The notes under the pieces are model-generated. The model did no database searches and was not told where the DNA came from. It worked only from the letters and a program-made list of their open reading frames with translations. The translations under genes were made by a program, and so were the position numbers. A DNA stretch of 64,000 nucleotides from NCBI GenBank assembly GCA_035352895.1, contig DAOPYN010000004.1, positions 1 to 64,000 on the forward strand, given 5' to 3'. This document shows, piece after piece, positions 53,562-62,825 of this stretch. Source of the stretch: UBA5070 sp035352895. Lineage in GTDB: Bacteria; Fibrobacterota; Fibrobacteria; UBA5070. How positions within the stretch are numbered: position 1 is the first letter of the stretch; each line of letters starts with the position of its first letter.

Positions 53562-54523
53562 CAGTCTTGCCTTTCCTTGCACCATTCGAGCGTTCTTGAG
53601 ATCGAGGCTTCCAGATCGACCTGGTTCACGAGATCGAACTCGTCCTTCATTCGACTCACTTCGGGTACGTAGACATCCGTCCGCCGCGACGCATCGGGCG
53701 TTCCGAGCACCTCGAATCCGGCGCCACCCGCGAGTCCCGAGCAAAGGGATGCCAGTTCCCTCGTCGTCACGGCGCGATCGGATCCGACATTGTAGGCGGT
53801 CGCGTTCCTTCCGGAGGCGAGCAAGACCCAGTTCCATGCGGCCATTTCCGCCGCATACTGGTAGGATCGGATCGTCGTGCCGTCTCCCAGGATCCGGATC
53901 TTTCGTCCGGAAAGCGCGTCGAGCAGGAAATTGCCCACGGCAAAATGGGTGTCCATCGGCAGGAGAGGGCCGACGAAAGCCCACATGCGGGAAGAGGTGA
54001 ACGAGAACGACGCCTGTCGATGCAGTGTCAGGAGCAGTTCCGCCAAACGCTTCCCTTCCGCGTAGACGATCCTCGGAGAGAATGGATCCAATCCGAAGTA
54101 CTGCTCTTCGCGGACCCTTTCCAACCCGGGAGGTTGCGGACCGGCCGCCGCTCCCGAACTGAGGAACAGGACGCGAGCGGTTCCTGCCTTCTCCACCTGG
54201 TCCAGAGTGCGACGCGTTCCGTCGACGATGGATTCCAGCATCAGTCGCGGTCGTTCCTTGATCAGTGCGGCGCTTGCCTCGGTCGCCCCGGCGACCAGAT
54301 GGCTGGCTCCTTCGCAGTCCCAACCATCGCCCAGGACATCTCCCCGCACGAGCTTCACGCATCGATGCGCCGCGATCTGCGGCTGATCCTTCCGGATCCG
54401 GTCGGGATCGCGGGTCAACAGGCGCAAACGAACCTCGAGCGATCCAAGGTCGACGGCATGGAGAAGCACCGCATTCATCCAGGATCCGACGAACCCCGTC
54501 CCCCCCGTGAAGAAGAGGTCCAT
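53561..54523 (-). CDS. YerF-like NAD-dependent epimerase/reductase
   Basis: A 320-residue extended short-chain dehydrogenase. FFTGGTGFVGSW binds the cofactor, and IVYAEGKRLAELLL carries the YxxxK pair. RVLFLSSGAAAGPQPPG holds the catalytic serine region and the rest follows the YerF/RfbB-like fold. In the yersiniose pathway YerF reduces the acetyl side chain made by YerE. The ATG at 54523 is supported by the family start; 92 bp separate it from rfbH. The stop overlaps the YerE-like gene by one base (TGATG). Confidence 0.82.
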   Translation of the reverse strand: MDLFFTGGTGFVGSWMNAVLLHAVDLGSLEVRLRLLTRDPDRIRKDQPQIAAHRCVKLVRGDVLGDGWDCEGASHLVAGATEASAALIKERPRLMLESIVDGTRRTLDQVEKAGTARVLFLSSGAAAGPQPPGLERVREEQYFGLDPFSPRIVYAEGKRLAELLLTLHRQASFSFTSSRMWAFVGPLLPMDTHFAVGNFLLDALSGRKIRILGDGTTIRSYQYAAEMAAWNWVLLASGRNATAYNVGSDRAVTTRELASLCSGLAGGAGFEVLGTPDASRRTDVYVPEVSRMKDEFDLVNQVDLEASISRTLEWCKERQD

Positions 54524-54615
54524 GCCGTCCAATCGCTTCCAATGCTCCCCGACGATCGCGACAGCAAGATCGAGGTCGGCAATCGGGAGACCGAAGCGAA
54601 GCTTCCTTCCCGGGC

Positions 54616-56004
54616 TCAGAGGCCCGCCACCTTTTTGATCACTTCGGCGATGTAGGACAGCTTCTCCTCGTCCAAGCCGGGATAGGTGCCCACGAAGACC
54701 GCCTCGTTCATGATGCGATCGGAACCGGCGAGATCCCCGACCACGCGGAAGGCCTTTCCTTGGCTGTCGTGGCGAAGCTGGACGAAAGCCGGCTGGCGGA
54801 CGAGGTTGCCACCGAAGAGCATTCGGTTTCCGACTTTCGCCTGGTCCAGCGCCCGAGCCAGGTCCGTGCGGCTGAACTTCGCATTGGGCTTCACGAGCAT
54901 CATGAACCCGAACCAGGATGGCTCCACCACAGGCCTTCCCGCGGCCCAGGTGAATCCTGAGGGAGTCCACCCCGTGGCATGGGTTGGCAACATGAAATCG
55001 ATGACATCTTCCATTCCAACCAGCTGGCGGCGGAGGAATTCCCAGTTGCGGACTCGGGCGGCGATGAACGCCGGAAGCTTCCTGAGCTGTACGCGACCGA
55101 TGGCGGCCTGGGGATCCAGGGGCTTCACGTTGTAGCCCAGGTGGCTGTAGATGTACTTGTGGTCGTAGCCCTTCGGGAGATCCCCCAACTGCCAGTCGAA
55201 TCGCTTGCAGCAGGTGTCGTCCTTCCCCGAGGGGCACCAGCAGTCCCGCCCCCAATCGCGGAACGACTCCGCGCAGGTCTTGAGGATCGCCTTGGAGACG
55301 ATGTTCACGGATCCACCTTCGCCCATGGTCAGGTGGTGGGGGGGATAGAAGCTCTGGGTGGAAAGGTCGCCGAAGGTCCCGGTCCACTTTCCATCGTACT
55401 TGGAGCCGAGCGCGTCGCAGTTGTCCTCGATCAGCCAAAGACCCTTCTCGTCGCAGAACCGTTTGACCTCGGAAAGATCGAAGGGATTCCCCAGGGTGTG
55501 CGCGAAGAACACGGCCTTGGTCTTCCCCGGAACATAGGCGGCTTCAAGCTGGTCGGCGCGGCCGTTGGTGGTCAACGGATCGACGTCGACGAACACCGGA
55601 ACCGCTCCATTCTGCACGATGGGAGCCACGGTGGTGGGAAATCCCGCGGCGGCCGTGATCACCTCGTCGCCGGGCAGGATCCGTCTTTCCTTGAGCTTGT
55701 GCGAAGTCAGGGCGCTGAAAGCGATCAGGTTCGCGGAGGAACCGGAATTGACAAGAAGGCAGTTGCGCACTCCCAGGAATTGGGCGAGCTCCTTTTCCAT
55801 GGCCGCCCCTTCGGGGCCGAGCGTCAGCCAGAAGTCGAGCATGCTGGATACGCCCGCGGCGACTTCTTCCTCGTCGTAGACCCGTCCCGCGTAGGGAACA
55901 ACGCTCGATCCGGCCTGGAAGTCCTTCTTGCCTTCCCGCAACCTGACCAGCTCGCGGGTCTTCTCCAGGATTTCTTGTCGCAGTTGATCGATGCGGTTGG
56001 TCAC
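54616..56004 (-). CDS. rfbH: CDP-4-keto-6-deoxyglucose 3-dehydratase (E1)
   Basis: A 462-residue aminotransferase-fold enzyme. It has the features that separate RfbH/E1 from real aminotransferases. The PLP lysine is replaced by histidine (SFYPPHHLTMGEGG, H223 or H224), and cysteines at 255, 257, 265 and 266 provide the iron-sulphur ligands. It works with PMP to remove the C3 hydroxyl of CDP-4-keto-6-deoxyglucose. It starts with GTG at 56004, forming GTGA with the rfbG stop. The partner reductase E3 is not in the window. Confidence 0.95.
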   Translation of the reverse strand: MTNRIDQLRQEILEKTRELVRLREGKKDFQAGSSVVPYAGRVYDEEEVAAGVSSMLDFWLTLGPEGAAMEKELAQFLGVRNCLLVNSGSSANLIAFSALTSHKLKERRILPGDEVITAAAGFPTTVAPIVQNGAVPVFVDVDPLTTNGRADQLEAAYVPGKTKAVFFAHTLGNPFDLSEVKRFCDEKGLWLIEDNCDALGSKYDGKWTGTFGDLSTQSFYPPHHLTMGEGGSVNIVSKAILKTCAESFRDWGRDCWCPSGKDDTCCKRFDWQLGDLPKGYDHKYIYSHLGYNVKPLDPQAAIGRVQLRKLPAFIAARVRNWEFLRRQLVGMEDVIDFMLPTHATGWTPSGFTWAAGRPVVEPSWFGFMMLVKPNAKFSRTDLARALDQAKVGNRMLFGGNLVRQPAFVQLRHDSQGKAFRVVGDLAGSDRIMNEAVFVGTYPGLDEEKLSYIAEVIKKVAGL

Positions 56005-57101
56005 GCCTTTTCCTCCGTCGCCCAGGGCAATTTCTGCCGCCGCGCCTCGTCGCCATAGGATTGAATCTGTTCCCGGGTGCGGAGAACCATGTCACCACCC
56101 TCGGAATGCTCCTTGTACCAGGCCACCACGCGCCGAACGGTTTCCTGGACGCCCCATACGCCATGCCAGCCCAGTTCCTGTCGCGCCTTGCTGCAATCGA
56201 GCTTGAGAAGCCCGGCTTCGTGGGGATGGTTGCCGGTGGTGTCCACCACCACCTCGCCGCGATTCCACGCACCCACCAGGAGACGGGCGAGGTCCTGGAC
56301 CAGCACCACGGAATCCTCGGAGGGACCGAAGTTCCAGCCATCTGCGAAGCCTGCCCCGCCATCGGCCAGCAATCGGCTTCCCAGATCCAGATAACCGGAC
56401 AGCGGCTCCAGAACATGCTGCCACGGCCGCGTGGCCTTGGGGTTGCGGAGCGAAAGCGGCTTGTCGGCCAGGATCGATCTCACGAAATCGGTGACGATGC
56501 GGTCCGCCGACCAATCGCCTCCCCCGATCACGTTGCCCGCGCGACCCGACGCCAGACGGCAACCCGAGGGATCCTTGAAGAAGCTTCGCCGGTAGGAGGC
56601 GACCACCAGCTCCGCGGCGCCCTTGGAGGCGCTGTAGGGATCGTGCCCACCCATCGCCTCGGTTTCGCGGTAGCCCCAGGGCCATTCGCGGTTCTCGTAG
56701 CACTTGTCGCTGGTGACCACCACGCAGGCCTTGACCGAAGGACTCTTGCGGACGGCTTCGAGGAGGTTCACCGTGCCCATGACGTTGGTTTCCCAGGTCA
56801 TGGCGGGTTGCGCGTAGGATAACCGGACCAACGGCTGGGCGGCCAAATGGAAGATGATCTCGGGCTGGAATTCCAGCACGGTGCGTTCCAGGGCTTGTCC
56901 GTCCCGCACATCACCAACGACGTGCTCGAGTCGGTCCTGGAGTCCAAGCAGATCGAAATGGCTGGGTGAGGTGTTTGGAGCCAGCGAGTATCCCGCCACT
57001 TTGGCCCCCAGACCCAGGAGCCATTCGGCCATCCAGGAACCCTTGAAGCCGGTGTGACCCGTGATCAGAACTTTTCGCCCCCGGTAGGCGTCGCGGAACA
57101 T
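56001..57101 (-). CDS. rfbG: CDP-glucose 4,6-dehydratase
   Basis: A 366-residue short-chain dehydrogenase. KVLITGHTGFKGSWMAEWLL is the diagnostic RfbG start, with FHLAAQPLVRLSYAQP, VVTSDKCYENREW and PYSASKGAAELV (YxxxK), then RAGNVIGGGDWSADRIV. It converts CDP-glucose to CDP-4-keto-6-deoxyglucose. The ATG at 57101 shares a base with the rfbF stop (TGATG), and it overlaps rfbH. An ATG twelve codons upstream exists in frame but lies within rfbF, so the shorter protein is preferred. Confidence 0.96.
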   Translation of the reverse strand: MFRDAYRGRKVLITGHTGFKGSWMAEWLLGLGAKVAGYSLAPNTSPSHFDLLGLQDRLEHVVGDVRDGQALERTVLEFQPEIIFHLAAQPLVRLSYAQPAMTWETNVMGTVNLLEAVRKSPSVKACVVVTSDKCYENREWPWGYRETEAMGGHDPYSASKGAAELVVASYRRSFFKDPSGCRLASGRAGNVIGGGDWSADRIVTDFVRSILADKPLSLRNPKATRPWQHVLEPLSGYLDLGSRLLADGGAGFADGWNFGPSEDSVVLVQDLARLLVGAWNRGEVVVDTTGNHPHEAGLLKLDCSKARQELGWHGVWGVQETVRRVVAWYKEHSEGGDMVLRTREQIQSYGDEARRQKLPWATEEKA

Positions 57102-57871
57102 CACCAAATCTTCCAGGGAGCGTTCCCGGCCTGCCAAAGGTCCTCAAGCAGGACCTTGTCACGCAGCGTATCCATGGGTTGCCAGAATCCATCGTGGAGG
57201 AAGGCATGGATCTGTCCATCGCGAGCGAGGCTTTCCATGGGTTCCCGCTCCCAGACCGTGGTATCGTCCGCAATCCGGTCGATCACCTTGGGAGAGCAAA
57301 CGAAAAACCCGCCGTTGATCCAGGCTCCATCGCCGTGGGGCTTTTCCTGGAACGCGGAAATCGAACTCCCCCGCAGACCGAGTGCCCCGAACCGTCCCGG
57401 CGGCTGAACTCCGGTCAAGGTGGCCAGCGATCCATGGGCCTTGTGGAAATCCACGAGCTTCCGGATGTCGACGTTGGCTACACCATCCCCGTACGTGAGA
57501 CAGAATGCATCCTCGTTTTCCACGTAGGGCCGAATCCGCTTGATGCGTCCGCCGGTCATGGTCTTCTCACCGGTGTCCACCAGGGTGATCTTCCACGGTT
57601 CGGCATGCTTCTGATGCACTTCCATGCGGTTTTCCGTCATGTCGAAGGTGACATCGGACATGTGCAGGAAGTAGTTGGCGAAGTATTCCTTGATCTTATA
57701 CCCCTTGTATCCTAGACAGATCACGAAATCATTGATTCCATGAGCTGAATAGATCTTCAGGATATGCCAAAGGATGGGCTTGCCGCCGACCTCGATCATG
57801 GGCTTGGGACGCGCGGAGGTCTCCTCGGAAAACCGAGTTCCCATCCCCCCCGCGAGGATGACTGCCTTCAT
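57101..57871 (-). CDS. rfbF: Glucose-1-phosphate cytidylyltransferase
   Basis: A 256-residue nucleotidyltransferase. MKAVILAGGMGTRFSEET, then RPKPMIEVGGKPILWHILK, holds the CTP-binding signature; YGDGVAN holds the metal aspartate and FWQPMDTLRDK the RfbF-typical end. It makes CDP-glucose from CTP and glucose 1-phosphate, the first step of the CDP-3,6-dideoxyhexose route that rfbG and rfbH continue. It heads the overlapping block rfbF-rfbG-rfbH. About 100 bp separate it from fcl upstream. Confidence 0.97.
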   Translation of the reverse strand: MKAVILAGGMGTRFSEETSARPKPMIEVGGKPILWHILKIYSAHGINDFVICLGYKGYKIKEYFANYFLHMSDVTFDMTENRMEVHQKHAEPWKITLVDTGEKTMTGGRIKRIRPYVENEDAFCLTYGDGVANVDIRKLVDFHKAHGSLATLTGVQPPGRFGALGLRGSSISAFQEKPHGDGAWINGGFFVCSPKVIDRIADDTTVWEREPMESLARDGQIHAFLHDGFWQPMDTLRDKVLLEDLWQAGNAPWKIW

Positions 57872-57970
57872 AGACCCCTAAAGCTGGATCCGCAAGAGCG
57901 GAGTGTCAACTATGGGACACCATTGACGACCTTGTCGTCTGGTTTGGCATCTTCGCAAAACTCGCCAGGA

Positions 57971-58912
57971 TTACCACCGGATCGAAGATTGATTCTCGAT
58001 AAACCAGCGATAGGTCCCCTGAATCCCCTCCCTCAAACCGATCGAGTGCATCCAACCCATACTCCGTAGCTTAGTAACATCTAGCAACTTCCGAGGCGTT
58101 CCGTCCGGTTTGCTCGCGTCCAAGACAATTTCCCCCTGGAAACCGACCGCCTCCTTCACGATCTGGGCGAGCTCAAGGATCGTGACATCCTCTCCGGTAC
58201 CGACATTGACGATGTCCCCGGAATCGTAGCGGTCCATCAAGTACAGGCAGGCATCTGCAAGGTCGTCCACATGGAGGAACTCGCGTCTTGGAGTCCCTGT
58301 GCCCCAGATCACGACTTCCGATCGGCCAGCCTCCTTGGCCTCGTGGAACTTGCGGATCATGGCTGGCAGCACATGGCTGCTCACGAGATCGAAGTTGTCG
58401 CCGGGTCCGTAGAGATTCGTTGGCATCAGCGAGATCGCGTTGAGCCCATGCTGTTCCCGGTAGGCCTGGCAGGTCTTGATCCCTGCGATCTTGGCGATGG
58501 CGTACCATTCGTTGGTCGGCTCCAAAGCTCCGGTGAGCAGATACTCTTCCTTGATGGGCTGTGGGCAAAGCTTGGGATAGATGCAGGAGCTGCCCAAGAA
58601 CAGGAGTTTGGTCACCCCCGAGTAGAACGAAGCGTCGATGATGTTGTTCTGGACCATCAGGTTCGATCGGATGAAATCGACCGGGTAGCTCTGGTTGGCC
58701 AAGATCCCTCCCACCTTCGCAGCCGCCATGAAGACGTACTCCGGCTTCTCTTCCAGGAACAGCTTGAACACGGCGCCTTGGTTCTCCAGATCGCACTCCG
58801 CGTGCGACCGCACGACGATCCGCGAATAGCCTTCCGCCTGCAACTTCCGAACAATGGCCCCACCGACCAACCCCCGATGGCCTGCCACGAAAATGCGGCT
58901 GTCCTTGTTCAT
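57971..58912 (-). CDS. fcl: GDP-L-fucose synthase
   Basis: A 313-residue epimerase-reductase. RIFVAGHRGLVGGAIVRKL, MAAAKVGGILANQSYP, FLGSSCIYPKLCPQPIKEEY and YAIAKIAGIKTCQAYR (YxxxK), with NLYGPGDNFDL, are diagnostic. It converts GDP-4-keto-6-deoxymannose to GDP-L-fucose. Its usual partner gmd ends at 63866, about 5 kb upstream, and the two are separated by other genes, so the pair has been split. Two small stem-loops without a T run lie between it and rfbF. Confidence 0.96.
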   Translation of the reverse strand: MNKDSRIFVAGHRGLVGGAIVRKLQAEGYSRIVVRSHAECDLENQGAVFKLFLEEKPEYVFMAAAKVGGILANQSYPVDFIRSNLMVQNNIIDASFYSGVTKLLFLGSSCIYPKLCPQPIKEEYLLTGALEPTNEWYAIAKIAGIKTCQAYREQHGLNAISLMPTNLYGPGDNFDLVSSHVLPAMIRKFHEAKEAGRSEVVIWGTGTPRREFLHVDDLADACLYLMDRYDSGDIVNVGTGEDVTILELAQIVKEAVGFQGEIVLDASKPDGTPRKLLDVTKLRSMGWMHSIGLREGIQGTYRWFIENQSSIRW

Positions 58913-59160
58913 CTTCGGAAAACTCCTTGCAGGTTGCGACGCCGATTCGATCCGGTGGGTATGAGCTTGTATGAAGCGCTATTTTCCAATTTTCGGGAGC
59001 AAAAAGGAGGGTAAGCGACTTGTTTTTTATCTGAAGCGATTCAGGAGCAGCTTCGCATCTTTCGCATCCGAATCGCAGATAGATTCAATTGCACCTCCAC
59101 CGATTCACGGAAACCATCGCCGTGAATCCGAATCATTCCAAAGCCTATCTTCCGGCTGGC
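58913..59160. other. Intergenic region upstream of fcl
   Basis: This gap of 248 bp between the Wzi-like gene and fcl contains no convincing protein. It is AT-richer near 59000 and may contain the promoter of the fcl-rfbFGH block. I could not single out a clear -10/-35 pair. Confidence 0.4.
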
Positions 59161-60732
59161 CTACCAATCGAATTCCCCCGACATTCCCACAGTCCAATGC
59201 TTGGAGGCATCTTCTTCCTCCCAGGAATCCCGCGTCCATTCTCCTCGTCCCTCCCATTGGAAGGACCGGTGCACTCTCCAGGTACATCCAAACCCGACCT
59301 GTGACCTTTCCCAGATCCGACCGGAAAGCGTCCGGGTGTCGGAGGCGTCCCCCGTCGCGAAAACCCTGCCCAGCCTGGACCTCTCCTCCAGCCCCTTCCA
59401 CAACCGGGAGCCCTCGAGCCGCAATTCCAAAGATGGAATCGGCCGCCACGCAGCCTTTGCGCGCAGGGTTCGCGAATCCGGACCCAGTTCGGACCCCATT
59501 GGCAATCCGTAGTGGGCGAACGTGAACGCTTCCTCCCGACCTCCCGTGTAGGTCCAGGGGCGCACGAGGCCGTACTCCACCGTCAGATCCCCATCGATCC
59601 TCCTGGAAGGCACCATCCATTGGCCACCACACAGCAGTGCCCAGCGATTGAGCCAGTTGTCGCCTGCGATGTCGGTCAAGCTGTTGAGGTCGTCGATCAT
59701 CAACGCGCCCCAAAGCCGGACCCTCCAGGGAGAAGACCAGGTCGCGTCGAATTGCATCGCCGAATTGTCGCGGTTTCCCGACAGATCCTGCGAGAAGAAG
59801 ATGGGCACCAGCGGGAGCAGGTAGGCCGGGTTGACGCCTCCCGAATCCCGGTAGAGCACCTGGTTCTGGAAGGCCACCGCCAATCCCCACCCCGGCTGCA
59901 GCTCGAAACGATGGACATGGACCCACTTGCGCTGGTCCCCCGGGAAGGATATACCCCCGGCGACCTCTCCCTCCCGAGCTTCCAGAACGCTCGCCTGCAC
60001 GGAAAGCCAGGAGAACGGGAACAGACGGGTCTCCAGCATCTGGTAGGGCGGCGTGCTCAGGCGCGTGGTCAGTCCCGTCCATTCACCGGGACCGTGCTGC
60101 ACCCGGTCCCGTCCATACTTGAGGGTGACCCAATCCCTGGACCATTGGGCCCAGGCGGTGTATCGCGCGCCCGTGTTGCTCTTGTACCTGTTGTCTTCGC
60201 TGGGATCGTCGAAAGGAACTCCCGAAGGCTCGCCGTCGGCCAGGGCGTAGCGGTCCCAGTACCGGAAATCATCCGACCAGCGTGTGAAGATCGACGCATC
60301 GCTGAGATAGAGGACTTCACCACCGACGACCCCGTAGATCCGCCCCCCGACCGTTCCCTTGCGTTCGTTCGAGCCATGCGCGGAATCGGTGGCCGTCCAT
60401 TCCCCGGAAGCCATCGCGTGGACGGAAAGCATCGAAGGCCCGTTTCCCGACCAACTCGCGAGCTCCAGAGGCCCCCCGAGAAGATCGGCAAGAGCGGACG
60501 AATCCGCACGGGAGATGGCCTCCGGATCCCGCGCCAGGGCCTGGTCCAGGAAACGTCGAACCTCACCGGCCCCCAGTGGCCAACCTTGGCGAGGCAACGG
60601 AATCCCCGTCCGGGTGGAAATGCGACCGATCGCTTCGCGCCATTGTCGCTGATCGGGCAGATCCAATCGCGCGGGATAGGACGCTCCCGGATTCGCCGCG
60701 CCAACCATGGCAAGGGCCAACCACGCGATCAT
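59161..60732 (-). CDS. Wzi-like capsule-assembly outer-membrane protein
   Basis: A 523-residue protein. A short signal peptide (MIAWLALAMVGAANP) leads to an N-terminal helical part (QREAIGRI-like, residues 28-85) and a long beta-barrel region with aromatic strand ends, finishing in the outer-membrane type end HWTVGMSGEFDW. VTLKYGRDRVQHGPGEWTGL and NPAYLLPLVPIFFSQDLSGN resemble conserved segments of Wzi and its Bacteroidetes homologues. It would hold or pass polysaccharide at the surface, consistent with the adjacent sugar genes. The ATG overlaps the peptidase stop. Confidence 0.8.
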   Translation of the reverse strand: MIAWLALAMVGAANPGASYPARLDLPDQRQWREAIGRISTRTGIPLPRQGWPLGAGEVRRFLDQALARDPEAISRADSSALADLLGGPLELASWSGNGPSMLSVHAMASGEWTATDSAHGSNERKGTVGGRIYGVVGGEVLYLSDASIFTRWSDDFRYWDRYALADGEPSGVPFDDPSEDNRYKSNTGARYTAWAQWSRDWVTLKYGRDRVQHGPGEWTGLTTRLSTPPYQMLETRLFPFSWLSVQASVLEAREGEVAGGISFPGDQRKWVHVHRFELQPGWGLAVAFQNQVLYRDSGGVNPAYLLPLVPIFFSQDLSGNRDNSAMQFDATWSSPWRVRLWGALMIDDLNSLTDIAGDNWLNRWALLCGGQWMVPSRRIDGDLTVEYGLVRPWTYTGGREEAFTFAHYGLPMGSELGPDSRTLRAKAAWRPIPSLELRLEGSRLWKGLEERSRLGRVFATGDASDTRTLSGRIWERSQVGFGCTWRVHRSFQWEGRGEWTRDSWEEEDASKHWTVGMSGEFDW

Positions 60733-62123
60733 CTGCCGAGATCATCCAGGCTCAACCTGCCAAACAGATCTGCCTGGCTTTGGATGGCTTTCAGGAGGTC
60801 GCCCAGATGCACGGACTCGTTTTCCGAGTGGGCGTTGCACCAAGGATCCTCCACTCCCACAAGCAATGCGGGCACTCCTCCCAAGGCGGAGGTCACCGAC
60901 TCCACGAAGGGGATGCTCGCTCCGCATCCGACCTCCACCGCCGGACATCCGTAGCCGATTTCCAGGCTTTGGCGGGCGATCGCGAACAGGGGATGGTCCG
61001 TCGTGGTCCCCCACGATGGTGCCAGACTCTCCTCGTGGATCTCCAGGGTCATTCCCTTGGGAACGCGTTCCTGGAGGTGCCGCTTCAAGAGGTCCATGGT
61101 TCGACGCGGATCCATTCCCGGAACGATCCGGATCCCCACCCTGGCCCAGGCCCTGTCCATCAAGACGTTTCCCGTCTTCCCTTCCGTTCCCGCCTGGATC
61201 CCGTTGATGGAAAGGGCCGGCCTGCGCCAGAGGCGTCTTCCCAGCTCCACGGAATCGGTGGGAGCAAGTTCCGTTGGCATGCCCCCCTGGCGGGCGAAGT
61301 TCGCGCGATCGAAGGGCAAGGTGGCCCAGTCGGCCAATTCCCGCGCGTTTGCCGGCTCGATTCCCTCCTCGATGCCTTCGATGGCGATGGATCCGTCCTC
61401 GCGGGAAAGTGACGACAGAATCCGACAGAAAGCCTGGAGCACATCCGGCACCACGCCACCCCAGACGCCGGAATGCAGGGGCCTCTCCAGGCCGCGCAGT
61501 TCCAACTCCACGGCCACCAATCCCCGCAGGGAAACCGTGAGGGAGGGGATGCCCGTGTCGTAGTTGGCCAGATCCGCGATCACAACGGCGTCGGCAGCCA
61601 GAAGATCGCGATGGGAGGCGAGGAACGCTTCCAAGTGGTCGGACCCGATTTCCTCTTCCCCCTCCACCAGGACGGTGACGTTCACGGGAAGGTGTCCGTG
61701 GCAACGGTACCATGCATCGATGGAGGCGACATGGAGCGCGATTCCCGCCTTGTCGTCGGCCGCTCCCCTGCCGTACAGACGTCCGTCGCGGATGGTGGGC
61801 GAAAAGGCCGGCGACACCCAAACAGATTCCCTCATGGGAGGCTGCACGTCGTGGTGGGCGTACAGGAGAAGCGTGGGTTTGTCCGGCCCGGCCCGGTGGT
61901 CGCGAGCCACCACATAGGGAGCCACCTCGGGGATGCGGAGGATCTCCACCTCTGGCATCCCCACCTCCGTGAACCACTTTGCCACGGCCTCGGCGGACCT
62001 TTCCAGCTCCAAGCGATCGTATCCCGCGAAGGAACAGGAAGGAATGGCGACGAGTTGGGACAGGCGACGGACGGTTTCGGGGAATCCGGCTTGGCAACAC
62101 TCCAGAAGGGCAGTCTGATCCAT
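60729..62123 (-). CDS. M20-family metallopeptidase (dipeptidase-like)
   Basis: A 464-residue dinuclear zinc peptidase. YAHHDVQPP holds the first zinc histidine and its aspartate partner, GRGAADDKAG the bridging aspartate, EGEEEIGS the general base and second ligand, and RPLHSGVWGG the dimerisation-domain histidine. The late HSENESVH provides the last ligand. It hydrolyses di- or short peptides in the cytoplasm. The ATG before DQTALLECC is used; an in-frame start 12 codons earlier is less likely. It overlaps the Wzi-like gene by 4 bp. Confidence 0.93.
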   Translation of the reverse strand: MDQTALLECCQAGFPETVRRLSQLVAIPSCSFAGYDRLELERSAEAVAKWFTEVGMPEVEILRIPEVAPYVVARDHRAGPDKPTLLLYAHHDVQPPMRESVWVSPAFSPTIRDGRLYGRGAADDKAGIALHVASIDAWYRCHGHLPVNVTVLVEGEEEIGSDHLEAFLASHRDLLAADAVVIADLANYDTGIPSLTVSLRGLVAVELELRGLERPLHSGVWGGVVPDVLQAFCRILSSLSREDGSIAIEGIEEGIEPANARELADWATLPFDRANFARQGGMPTELAPTDSVELGRRLWRRPALSINGIQAGTEGKTGNVLMDRAWARVGIRIVPGMDPRRTMDLLKRHLQERVPKGMTLEIHEESLAPSWGTTTDHPLFAIARQSLEIGYGCPAVEVGCGASIPFVESVTSALGGVPALLVGVEDPWCNAHSENESVHLGDLLKAIQSQADLFGRLSLDDLGR

Positions 62124-62139
62124 TGCCGCCAAGGTAGGT

Positions 62140-62778
62140 TCACTCCACCGGTTGCGCACCCAGCAGTCGATCGCGCAGCATCGCGACGCTGGTGCACACC
62201 GTCGGAGCCTGCGCCTTTTCCAAGGCTTCGACGGTGTTGTATCCCCAACCCACCGCCACCATTCCCGCTCCCGCCTTGCAGGCCGCCTCCACGTCGCGGA
62301 CCTCGTCTCCCACCATGATCATCTCCGCGGTAGGAATCTCGAATCGCGCGGCCAATCTCCGCAACCGACGGGTTTTTCCGGACAGCCCCACTCCCGCCTC
62401 CAGCCAGCCCGGCTCCGGAGCCCCCCAAGACCTCAGGGTGGCGCGCACCAATGGCCAACCGTTCGTGGTCAGGATCCCCCACTCCACGCCCCGGGCATCC
62501 AGTTCACACAGCAGGTCGACCACGCCGGGAAAGGCTTCGATCGGTTCGGTATCCCGCACCAATAAGGATCTGGCACGCCAGAGGACCAGAGGAGCCTTCC
62601 ACCAGGAAATGCCCAGACGCCTCAGGATCTCCGCCGCGGAAAGCGACCTGAGCGCCTGGAATTGGTCGGGTGTCGCGTCTGGAAACTTGAATTCCTTCGC
62701 CAGCACGGGAAACAGGCGCATGGTGCGCGGCAAGGTGTCGGCCAGGGTCCCGTCGAAATCGAAGACCACCGCCTTCAC
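62140..62778 (-). CDS. HAD-superfamily hydrolase (phosphoglycolate-phosphatase-like)
   Basis: A 212-residue HAD phosphatase. KAVVFDFDGTLADT carries the nucleophile DxD, GILTTNGWPL motif II and MIMVGDEVRDVEAACKAG motif III/IV; a helical cap lies between them. It removes phosphate from a small metabolite. The start is uncertain: a GTG directly before AAGGCGG is used, but a longer form beginning further upstream is possible. It lies 16 bp upstream of the peptidase gene and next to the decayed rtcR. Confidence 0.88.
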   Translation of the reverse strand: MKAVVFDFDGTLADTLPRTMRLFPVLAKEFKFPDATPDQFQALRSLSAAEILRRLGISWWKAPLVLWRARSLLVRDTEPIEAFPGVVDLLCELDARGVEWGILTTNGWPLVRATLRSWGAPEPGWLEAGVGLSGKTRRLRRLAARFEIPTAEMIMVGDEVRDVEAACKAGAGMVAVGWGYNTVEALEKAQAPTVCTSVAMLRDRLLGAQPVE

Positions 62779-62825
62779 ACTCCCCTGTGGGGATGCATGG
62801 TGCCTTGAGGAATCGTCCTGATCGA

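Noticed and set aside
54616..56004. RfbH as an ordinary sugar aminotransferase
   Set aside because: The PLP lysine is replaced by histidine and the cysteine cluster of the iron-sulphur E1 type is present.
57872..57970. Stem-loops between fcl and rfbF as a terminator
   Set aside because: Two short stems exist but there is no T run, and rfbF is probably read together with fcl.
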